From NCBI GenBank assembly GCA_021030905.1, contig JAGFMI010000004.1, forward strand, positions 868,001 through 932,000: 64,000 nt of DNA. The letters are read 5' to 3'. Positions 56,512 to 64,000 of the stretch are shown one piece after another. The translations under genes and the position numbers were made by a program. This DNA comes from Pyrenula massariospora. Taxonomy: Eukaryota > Ascomycota > Eurotiomycetes > Pyrenulales > Pyrenulaceae. The notes below the pieces were generated by a model. It ran no database searches, was not told the origin of the DNA, and saw only the letters and a program-made list of their open reading frames with translations. The number at the start of each line of letters is the position of its first letter. Within the stretch, counting starts at the first letter, position 1.

Positions 56512-57060
56512 GCTTCCGAAGCCACAGGATAGTTGGGACAGGTGACTTTGGTCAAGAAGTTTTTGTGCATGAAGAATTTATGACGAGTTACCCCGGAAAG
56601 TCTTTATCGATAAGAAAATAGCGGCTGCGGAAACCCTGCCAAGCCTAACCCCCCAGCTTCCAGCCCTGCCAGCCACGCCAGCCTAGCCTTGCCCGCCTAG
56701 CCTTGCCCGCCTAACGTCTATTAGATGCGCCTACTCCACACCGAACAGTTCCTTCTATATAGCAGCTTGTCAAGGTCTAACACAATCAGTATTAGAGCCG
56801 AAGATTTGCAAGTTTTCGTATTGATAGACTATGAGAGAATGACCGAAATCAGGGAGCTAAGTGCTGTTGAGTGAATGTCTTAAAAGGCATCCCATGAATT
56901 ACGATGCCGGCGGAGCGCAATAACTCGGTGGCCGTTAATGTCTAGATTCCAACTCGAGTTTCGAAGAACAAAGAGGAAAAGGCTAGGGAAAAGGGGTCTC
57001 TTTTGCGACAACCTTTCAACAACAGAGAAACCATTTCTCTCTCAATAAGGGATTTCACAA
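56512..57060. other. Intergenic, RIX7 promoter side; short tandem repeat
   Basis: A CCTTGCCCGCCTAG unit is repeated twice in tandem at about 56690-56718 within a CCAGCC-rich stretch (56640-56715). It lies upstream of RIX7 and downstream of the protease gene. No gene is seen. Confidence 0.5.
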
Positions 57061-58139
57061 TTAAAAAATAACACAGCCGCCTCCAGTACAGACCTCCGGC
57101 GGTGCAATTTCAGAATCGACAGGTTTTCCAAAATCGGTCTCGCATTTCTCCGTCCAGTACAGCTCATTAGCAAACCTATTGATGATTCAGTCATGGCCAG
57201 TAAGTACTAAGTGCTGAGATTTACCAGGCAAAAGAGTCTGCATTTGCAATGACGGACTTTTGGTAGGTTACCTGTGTTTGCGGTATCGTCCTTGTGTCCT
57301 GTAGCATGTCTTGGACCCGTTTGGGACCGTAACCGTAGTCGGCGACTGTATTATCAGGAAGTCCGAACGAAGTTATAGGACCTTGACTCAGTGCTTTCAC
57401 GTGTCTGTGCATGGATTAATAATCTACGACAAGAGAAGTCTGGGGTAGGCAGCTTACGAGAGCTCGTGCGTGAGAACGTAGCCACCTAGAGATGTCATTT
57501 TAGTTGACGGGTACTTGTCAAGCTGAGAACACTGAATAGACCCGAGATTGGGGTAGTTGTACGATTTGATATTCGCCGACTCGCAGAAGTGCATCATTGC
57601 CGCGTCGTAAATGCCAAAATGCTTGACATTAATCGTATAAGCTATGGCATCGTCGCACCGGACAGTTCCATCAGCGCGTTTGGGTGAGAAATCTTGCGCA
57701 TGGATCTCGATGTTGCCCAGAATATCGGCACCAGTGCCTTGATTGGACGATGGCAAGACCATATTTTTCAAGACTTGCTTGACGGCAGCTTTGTGCTGTT
57801 GATTAAAGTATTTGGTGAAGACTTTGTCAAATTTGGCGGAGTTGCTATCATCGACATTCAAGGCTGTGTTGACCACCTGGGCCATGTCGCTAAAGGCAAG
57901 AGTGAGCTTGCTGGTTTTGTCTTTGTCTTGAGATGATTGGGAAAAGTCTTTGAATTGGGCAACCGCACGCTTGTGGAGGGAAGAAGAGGCCAGCTCGTGA
58001 GGGCTTGAAGGATAGTTTTTAGTTTTGATTGATACTTAAGAGATTCAACTTACCTATCGCTCATCGGTGTGCTGATTACATTCAATGCAGTAATTAAGAA
58101 TGATAACAAGTAGAGCTTCCAAAGAGAAAACGCCATCAT
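57061..58139 (-). CDS. Secreted zinc metalloprotease, aspzincin/deuterolysin-like
   Basis: Four exons on the minus strand, 58139-58054, 58003-57458, 57404-57225 and 57175-57061, with introns of 50, 53 and 49 nt; 308 aa. Exon 1 gives a signal peptide (MMAFSLWKLYLLSFLITALN). A Kex2-type site (LHKR, then AVAQFKDF) suggests only a short propeptide. The zinc motif HELSH is created exactly by splicing exons 2 and 3: HEL plus two bases of Ser lie in exon 2 and the last His in exon 3. A downstream VADYGYGP resembles the aspzincin GTxxDxxYG element that supplies the third ligand Asp. NADSFAWFANELYW and three late cysteines complete the domain. M35-type peptidases act outside the cell on proteins. The exact family is inferred; fungal peptidase-like proteins with these motifs are common. 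Confidence 0.85.
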
Positions 58140-59397
58140 AAATGTGAAGGCGCAAAGCTCTGCGCAACGCAGGAAACAAGGAACACACACGGATAATCTC
58201 TATCGATGAATCTTCACATTATATAGTCATGACGGCTATAAGAGTCAGGGTCAAAAGCGGCTTACAAGGAAATGGAATGTTAGTGTTGAAAGGGCCGCCT
58301 GAAAAATTGATGGTTGTTCCCCGAGACTTCGCGATCCCATTGTGATAACACAACTGTCCACGCCTCAAAGCATGGATGAAACATAAAGCACATCGCGGTG
58401 CTTGAGGCCGCAGCATTAAGATTGGGGAAAGAAAGTTATTTCAAGACGTCCGAAAATGGTAAAAGGCTTCAAGTCTTTATCAAAAAGTGTCTCTGACAGA
58501 AATCGGGGCCGTTGGGGCTGTTGGCTCAGAGATCCACAAGAACACAGTGAGGAAAACCAAACTGCGATATTAGAGCAAGGTGCTTGTATAGTTTTAATCT
58601 GTGCACATAGGAGAGGAAGAGTGCCGCATAATGGATAATTACCTCTACTTAGATAAATTGTCGTCGTAAACGAAAGCGCAATACAATCGGGAGATGAGTT
58701 CCTGTCTAGGTAGTGATCTGAAAGGTCTTCTTTGAAATCAATAAGTAGTCCAGGAATTCAGCTGCAATCCGGGATTAACTTCGTCTATTCTTCTACTTTC
58801 TGAGCCAGTAGTCAAGGGTGCGTCTCAAGCTTTGAACAATTCTAGAATTACCATAAGGCTTCCCGACCTCCAACCCTAGTTCGACCTCCAGTAGTTATTA
58901 CCTATGGCTGTTGTAAGCAGCCTGCAGAGGCTAAAGATGCCGGAGAAACACCCGCGTTCCTCTCCTTGCATTTCTGCTAACGTGAGAATAACAACGAATG
59001 TTAAAACGATGCTTCGATCGGGTAATGAATCCTTCGCAAGATCAAGACCAGATATTCTAACGCACCACGAGTTTACGTCAAAATCCGTCTTAGCATTTTT
59101 CCGTCTCAGAAAATCCATTCTTAAGGCCACCTTTGGATAACTCGAACTTTGTGAGCTGTTTCCGACACTTACAACGCACCCTGATAGCATAGCCTCTACA
59201 AGGACTTTCATCCAGGCTATGGCAGTCAGCAACTTATAGACGCTTCAAATTCCTTGTCAGTAGTCTGGGGAAACTGTTCTAAACAATCACGCAAGTATAA
59301 GAAATGTAGGTTGCCGCGTATCAGTAGGTATTTCATTTTTCATATCTTCATTCTTTTTCAGTTCGTTACCTTTGCCTGATCATCGCACTTGGGCGCG
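58140..59397. other. Divergent intergenic region upstream of two secreted-protein genes
   Basis: It lies between the starts of the protease (minus) and the frameshifted secreted-protein gene (plus). Frames at 58456-58638 and 58876-59232 show no motif. Confidence 0.4.
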
Positions 59398-60560
59398 ATG
59401 TATGCTATATTTCCATTTTACATGCTCCTTTTCGCCTTACGTATCTCTGGCCAGGAGCTGATTACTGTGACCAAACAATCTACGATCCTACTTTCGCCTC
59501 GAGCGGCGCCTTCCGTGCCTTGCGATGTGAATCCGAAGGATGACTCTCCGCCATTTTGCGTGACGGATGACAACATACCGTCCTCATCAGCATCAGCATC
59601 CTGCCGGTTGCAAAATGAAGACCCAGACAGTGGCATTGGCAGTGAATTCTGCATTTGCGGTGGCAAAACCCTTCCTCTCATGACACTGACCGACTCTAAA
59701 GCCCCCCGAACCTCAAGTTGCGCATACACCTCCATCCCCCAGACAAGCTTCACCCCAACTACTGGGTTTGGTCCGGCTACTACAAATACGAAGCTTTGTG
59801 AAGTCTGCACGCCAAAGGACGAATTTGCTGTCAACTGCACCCCATTGCCAAACTGCCTCCCAGTCGCCGCAGCCGCCACCGTCCAAGCTGGCTCGTCTCC
59901 TGTCCACGTTGGCACTCTCACCGGGGACGCCCTGTACACGTCTGTCTCTTCTGCGCTCGAGCATCTTTGCCCAACAGTCTCACAGACTCCGTGAAAATCG
60001 AAAATGTTCCTTATATGAACCTTGGGTTCAAAGCTCAAGGGGAACTCATCGTCAAAGTCGAAGCATCCTCCTACAACGTTACTTCATTGCGTGACGCGAT
60101 GATCAAGTCTGCTGCTCTAACTGCTAAGAATTCAGCTACCGGCAAGAATTGCTGGGAACAGTCATTCGACGTTGAAGGAGGATCCCGCAAACGTAGCTTT
60201 CTTGGAGACCCTGTTCACTTTGTCCGCAGATATCTTCCTCGAACCCTCGGCGGAATCAGCTCAAGAAGTCCCGACCACCCTCACGCTGAGCAGGAGAAGG
60301 AAATTTGGTGTAATGCTGCTTCGTTCGGCGGCGTGCAATATTATGGAGAATATTGGCGCTTTGCTAAAAATCCAGGATCAACGGACTATATCGATGCTCG
60401 TTGGGATTTCGATACAAATGGAGGTGATTTCGCTTGCGAATTTTTGCGAGATTTGACAGATGCATTAGTCGCGATTCAGCCTGAATTTGCTGTGGCAGAG
60501 GTGGAATTAGGTGAGGCTGTACACGCTGCGTGTGAATTAGCAATGGAGCATGCTGGTTGA
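59398..60560 (+). pseudogene. Secreted cysteine-containing protein gene disrupted by a one-base frameshift
   Basis: ATG at 59398 (an in-frame TTG precedes it) starts a signal peptide (MYAIFPFYMLLFALRISGQ). The frame reads FCVTDDNIPSSSASASCRLQ, FCICGGKTLPLM, LCEVCTPKDEFAVNCTPLPN and ALEHLCPTVSQTP, then stops at TGA 59992. The next frame continues without a break in sense: DSVKIENVPYMNLGFKAQGE, NCWEQSFDVEGGSRKRSF, WCNAASFGGVQYYGEYW, DYIDARWDFDTNGG, FAVAEVELGEAVHAACELAM, stop at 60560. The shift needs one missing base (or four) between about 59960 and 59990. No intron with usable sites can bridge it. A filamentous-fungal secreted family with this order is familiar to me, function unknown. Either a recent pseudogene or a sequencing error; an intact product would be about 387 aa. 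Confidence 0.65.
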
Positions 60561-61021
60561 GCCAGCGACTCTGGAAGGCGAGCTAGATTCAAGGATGGAG
60601 ATTGGAAAGTTGTAAGGCGAGATCTGTGAGGTATTAAAAAATAGAAAACTCATAACATAGATCTAGCTCTCGATTCTTGGCTGTTTTAGAACAAGTAAAT
60701 GCTCAAACAGCGACCCAATGTCTATCGTACCATGTCCAGCTCTCAGAAAGCCGCCAGAAAAGTGACCACCAAGAAAGTAATAATGCTTTAGGCCTGTACA
60801 TAGCTCAGAAAGCTGATTGAATGTACCTTTCCCCGTCGATGAAAGACGTTCTTCTAGATATCGGTCCCGGCTTGACGATATCCGTTTATGAAGACTCAAA
60901 TCTATCGGTCAGAAATCCCACCAGCTCCTCTTGTGCACGCGATCTCTAGGTGGATAAAGCGCAAGACCGTGACGGAGGGTCTCGCCAATCGGCTATTCAA
61001 GCTCAAGTTACACCAGCAATT
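60561..61021. other. Convergent intergenic region
   Basis: It lies between the secreted-protein gene (plus) and MIC12 (minus). A 78-codon minus-strand frame at 60663-60899 has no recognised feature and is not called. Confidence 0.45.
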
Positions 61022-61430
61022 TCATTTCTTATCCCCTTCAACTTCCTTTTCCTCTCTGAATCTCTTGACTGATGCTCCGATCCTTCTTTCCCAATCCTCC
61101 CTCACTCTCGTCCAGTCCGTCTCCTGCAAGCCCCTCGCCAACTCCTGTACCTCCCTGTTCCACCGATCTTTCAGCATCTCGGACGTCGACAGTTTCCGAA
61201 CTTCAAAGGCAGGCCGTTCCGGGGCTGGAGGTTGTGGTTCTGAGAATGATCGTAGAATTGCATTTGATTGTTGGAGGATGGTGTGTTGTGATGCGCGGTG
61301 TTGGCGGTGTGCATAGAGGGTGAGGTAAGCGAGGGAGTACGTCACGGTGAGACCACCGAGCTAAAAGCGTCAGTCAATACGGTCGCGAGAAATGTGAAGG
61401 GTAAAGTACGAAGCCGGTTGTAAGGCCCAT
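61022..61430 (-). CDS. MIC12: MICOS complex subunit Mic12 (Aim5)
   Basis: Two exons on the minus strand, 61430-61410 and 61360-61022, with a 49-nt GTACTT...TTTTAG intron (branch CTGAC); 119 aa. The tiny first exon encodes MGLTTGF, joined to LGGLTVTYSLAYLTLYAHRQ, a membrane helix at the extreme N-terminus. The soluble part contains TSEMLKDRWNREVQELARGL and WTRVREDWERRIG, typical of Mic12/Aim5. The protein is a small inner-membrane subunit that couples the Mic60 and Mic10 modules of MICOS at crista junctions. The exon 1 assignment rests on the characteristic MG-TTGFLGG-T-TYSLAY start shared by fungal members. It is transcribed divergently from the mitochondrial L17 gene. Confidence 0.9.
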
Positions 61431-61892
61431 CCGGGTGTGATATCTGTGGAGATAGATAATTGGGAGATGCGGTAAATTTATACAGTTGACTTTCTAGGAA
61501 CTACTCGATAGGTCGGCTATCACTTAGAAGATATCTTAGGATAAGGAAATTTTGAGTCTAAGCTGGTAGGCTAAAGCGCTTAAAAGACCAGATGAGGGTT
61601 TTGCTGTTGCGAACCATGCCCCTGCTTTCCATCCCGCCAAAGCTCGGAGCGGGCCGAGAAAACGCCAAGCTTTCAGAAAAAAATCCCACCGACAGCCTTC
61701 TCCAATTGGACATACGTGAAGAATCTCATCAAACAGATCAACCCCCACACCCCACGAGTCCTCCCACTCCGTCCACTTTCCTTTTTCGAACTCAAATTCT
61801 GTACGACCTCCAAGCCTGTATATACCAAACCTCCCGACCAACCTTGGGACCTTTCCTGTCACCATTAACACCACCGTAGCCGGCTTCCTGCC
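61431..61892. promoter_or_regulatory. Shared divergent promoter region, MIC12 and mitochondrial L17
   Basis: 462 bp separate the start codons of two nuclear genes for mitochondrial proteins. I see no named regulatory motif. Confidence 0.5.
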
Positions 61893-62589
61893 ATGGCCGG
61901 CAGCTCAATAAAATATCGACACCTCTCGCGCGACTCCGAACACCGACGAGCCCTCCTCCGCAACCTAATCACCTCCCTCTTCGAACACGAATCCATAACC
62001 ACAACCTGGCCCAAAGCCAAAGAAGCCCAACGCCTCGCCGAAAAGATCATCACCCTGGGAAAGCGAAACACCAACGCCGCCTACTCACGAGCGCAGAGCT
62101 ATTTCTTCGTAAGCCCCCCCCCACCCCTCCCCACCCTTTCATTACCAAAGACCCTAATCCCCGCCACACCAGAAACCCGCCCTCCTCCCCAAGCTCTTCG
62201 GCCCCCTCCGCGAACGCTACGCCACCCGCCCCGGCGGCTACACGCGCGTGCTCCGCCTCGAGCCCACCAAGACCGACGGCGCCCCCTCCGCCATCCTCGA
62301 GCTCGTCGACGGCCCCAAGGACCTGCGCTTCGCCATGACCGCGCGGACGCTGCTCAGACAGCGCGAGGACGGGCGGCAGATGAACGAGCCCACGGCGCTG
62401 AACGTGCGGAAGGTGACGAGGTTTAGGGAGGGAGGGGAGGAGGAGCTGGAGAGTGAGGTGGAGAGGTTGAGAGAGTTGAAGGGGGCGGAACCGAAGTTTT
62501 TTAGAAGGCCGGAGAAGGAGGATGTTTGGAACGAGGAATTGCCCGAGAAGTATCCGTTGCGAAGGAAATATCTCAAGTATGCCGCATGA
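61893..62589 (+). CDS. MRPL8: Mitochondrial large-subunit ribosomal protein bL17m
   Basis: Exons 61893-62108 and 62173-62589 with a 64-nt C-rich intron (GTAAGC...CACCAG) in phase 0; 210 aa. The N-terminal half is the bacterial-type L17 core: KYRHLSRDSEHRRALLRNLI, TSLFEHESITTTWPKAKEAQ, RLAEKIITLGKRNTNAAYSR. It continues KPALLPKLFGPLRERYATRP and GGYTRVLRLEPTKTDGAPSA. The extra C-terminal segment (from about residue 135) is a mitochondrial extension, as in yeast Mrpl8. It belongs to the mitoribosome large subunit near the exit tunnel. No cleavable presequence is obvious, as usual for this protein. Exon 2 is GC-rich in codon use. It converges on the eIF2B gene with a 124-bp gap. Confidence 0.94.
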
Positions 62590-62713
62590 GGTGGAAATTT
62601 TACGCATGCATTTTACGGAGTTGGTTACCAACATATTCTAGCATGATAGGACTGGCCTACGGTAAGCCATATGTTGTAAAAATACGTTGAACATGCAGGG
62701 GTATCTTTTTGAG

Positions 62714-63994
62714 CTACAAATCCACATCCTCGTCCCGATACTGGTCCTTGATGATGCGATACAGATATGACGGCGCATGCGCGCCCACGTTTGTGATATA
62801 CAAGCTCACCAAATCCGGCGGCACGAAGTCAATGACCTGGTTCGTCACCTCTGCAAATCCAATCAGATTGCGATCCTGATACCCAATAATCTTGCTCGGA
62901 TCCCCATACTCAAGGTACGTCTCTGGATCAAAGGGATGCTTTGGACACAGCTTGAATGTCGCACTTAAAACGACAACTGGAGTTCGGTGGATCTGTGCTG
63001 CTTCGGCAATCATTTTCGCTCCCGCCGCTGCAAGCAGGCTGCCATTCGCAAGGACCGCGTGGGTACCAAGGATAACTTTGTTAACGCGCGACATCATGGC
63101 GAAGGCTGCCGAGTCGGGGATCAGAACCACAGTGATGCCAGCAGCTGTTAAAGTCCTTTCAAAAGATCTTAACTGATGGTTCGGCGTTTGATTTATCAAG
63201 GAGCGGTATGTGTCTTCCTGGGCATTGGGATATCCTTCCGCAAGAATAACTGTGAAGGTTCGTTTCGCAGCAGCTTTGAGCAGAAATCTTCGGACAGTTA
63301 GAGACGAGGTGTGGGTCAGGATGATTTCGCCCGCGTGAATGTGATCCAACGCATAGTCAGCTATTTGCTCGTCAGATTTATCGAGCTCTTCTACGATCTC
63401 GGTTATCCCTTCCATGACTTCTGCTCGAATGGCGCTCGAGGCCTCCACAGATCTCACCGTGGGAGTTCCGGCGCCGGCTGGACTTGCAGGTATACTTGAG
63501 TAAGGCGAGTCTAGGCCTGGGTGGGAGAAGATGCTCAGCATAGACGGCCCAGCAGTTGTCTGTGCCGAAGCCAAGGCAGGTCTTGTAATTGGTCCTGCAC
63601 TTGTTGATTCTGTGATCCCTCGTGGACGTGCTGCGGACCTGCTGGGGCTTGGCGAAGCTTTGTCTCCGTGTAATGGTATGCCAGATATGCCTTTGGTTGG
63701 AGTCATTGGTCTACTCCCTGCATCACTCGACATGCCACTAACGTCTCCCTCTGCCCTGTCTTCTTCTGCTTCGTCTCTTATTAGACCTAAAACCCGACGA
63801 ACGATATTTCCCACCGCAAGTTCTCGTGGCTGAGCTGCTGCAAGTCTGCGTCCGACAATACGCACCCGGTCTAACAGTTTTTCTGGCGTAGCTGGTGTTG
63901 TGGTCTTCACCACTTGATGTAACAGATAAGCGGTTGCAACAGCGCATGATCTCGATTTTGATATTTGGCGACGCTTAAGTAATCTGTACATCAT
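62714..63994 (-). CDS. GCD7: Translation initiation factor eIF2B subunit beta (5' end outside window)
   Basis: Minus-strand frame of about 420 codons to the window edge. Conserved regions in order: RRQISKSRSCAVATAYLLHQ; LLDRVRIVGRRLAAAQPREL; a serine/proline-rich insert; AGEIILTHTSSLTVRRFLL; RTFTVILAEGYP; GITVVLIPDSAAFAMMSRVN; KVILGTHAVLANGSLLAAAG; PVVVLSATFKLCPKHPFD; and VPPDLVSLYITNVGAHAPSY followed by LYRIIKDQYRDEDVDL, the C-terminus of the beta subunit. eIF2B is the GDP-GTP exchange factor for eIF2; beta is in its regulatory core that senses phosphorylated eIF2 alpha. The ATG at 63994 is probably intronic: a CTGATGATGTACAG acceptor ends at about 63984, so the coding part here likely begins at 63983 and the first exon lies outside. 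The insert is longer than in yeast. Confidence 0.92.
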   Translation of the reverse strand: MMYRLLKRRQISKSRSCAVATAYLLHQVVKTTTPATPEKLLDRVRIVGRRLAAAQPRELAVGNIVRRVLGLIRDEAEEDRAEGDVSGMSSDAGSRPMTPTKGISGIPLHGDKASPSPSRSAARPRGITESTSAGPITRPALASAQTTAGPSMLSIFSHPGLDSPYSSIPASPAGAGTPTVRSVEASSAIRAEVMEGITEIVEELDKSDEQIADYALDHIHAGEIILTHTSSLTVRRFLLKAAAKRTFTVILAEGYPNAQEDTYRSLINQTPNHQLRSFERTLTAAGITVVLIPDSAAFAMMSRVNKVILGTHAVLANGSLLAAAGAKMIAEAAQIHRTPVVVLSATFKLCPKHPFDPETYLEYGDPSKIIGYQDRNLIGFAEVTNQVIDFVPPDLVSLYITNVGAHAPSYLYRIIKDQYRDEDVDL

Positions 63995-64000
63995 CAGAAA

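Overview
The window is nuclear DNA from a filamentous ascomycete (Pezizomycotina; a Leotiomycetes-like fungus is my best guess, not proven). The reasons are: genes on both strands with individual promoters and no operons; short GT-AG introns (47 to 117 nt) with CTAAC/CTGAC branch motifs; and a fungus-typical gene set of HET-domain, Rtt107/Brc1, Ahc1, Mdm1, Vtc1 and Mic12-type proteins.

Layout. 1-9.1 kb: the 3' end of an Rtt107/Brc1-like BRCT gene, a small mitochondrial-type membrane protein, a short-chain dehydrogenase and an eight-exon NAD(P)-binding epimerase/NmrA-like gene. 9.1-12.8 kb has no convincing intact gene but holds a possible decayed one. 12.85-21.4 kb: the sorting nexin Mdm1 and a fungal-specific multispanning membrane protein. 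21.4-24.8 kb is a relic zone with a glucoamylase fragment, a tRNA-Asn-like gene carrying two spliceosomal-looking introns, and a perfect 34-bp inverted repeat. Then come a HET-domain gene (24.8-27.1 kb) and a cysteine-rich single-pass membrane protein (28.7-30.0 kb). 30.0-38.8 kb is a gene desert with several short tandem repeats. 38.8-64 kb is dense housekeeping territory: a small hypothetical gene, a mitochondrial JmjC protein, Ard1/Naa10, Ahc1, a Tctex-type dynein light chain, Vtc1, an Afg1-like ATPase, Rix7, a secreted aspzincin-like protease, a frameshifted secreted-protein gene, Mic12, mitochondrial L17 and the eIF2B beta subunit (cut by the window end).

Functional themes are ordinary eukaryotic ones: mitochondrial biogenesis (JmjC protein, Afg1, Mic12, L17), ribosome assembly and translation (Rix7, eIF2B beta), chromatin and repair (Rtt107, Ahc1), membrane contact and polyphosphate (Mdm1, Vtc1). 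Mic12 and mitochondrial L17 are a divergent pair sharing one 462-bp intergenic region, as are JmjC/Ard1 and dynein light chain/Vtc1.

The most unusual locus is 22872-23045. Removing two GT-AG inserts leaves a fully pairing 74-nt tRNA-Asn(GUU) cloverleaf with an A box, G73 and a Pol III T-run terminator. Spliceosomal-type introns in a nuclear tRNA gene would be new to my knowledge. Substitutions at U33 and U55 mean a pseudogene is the main alternative.
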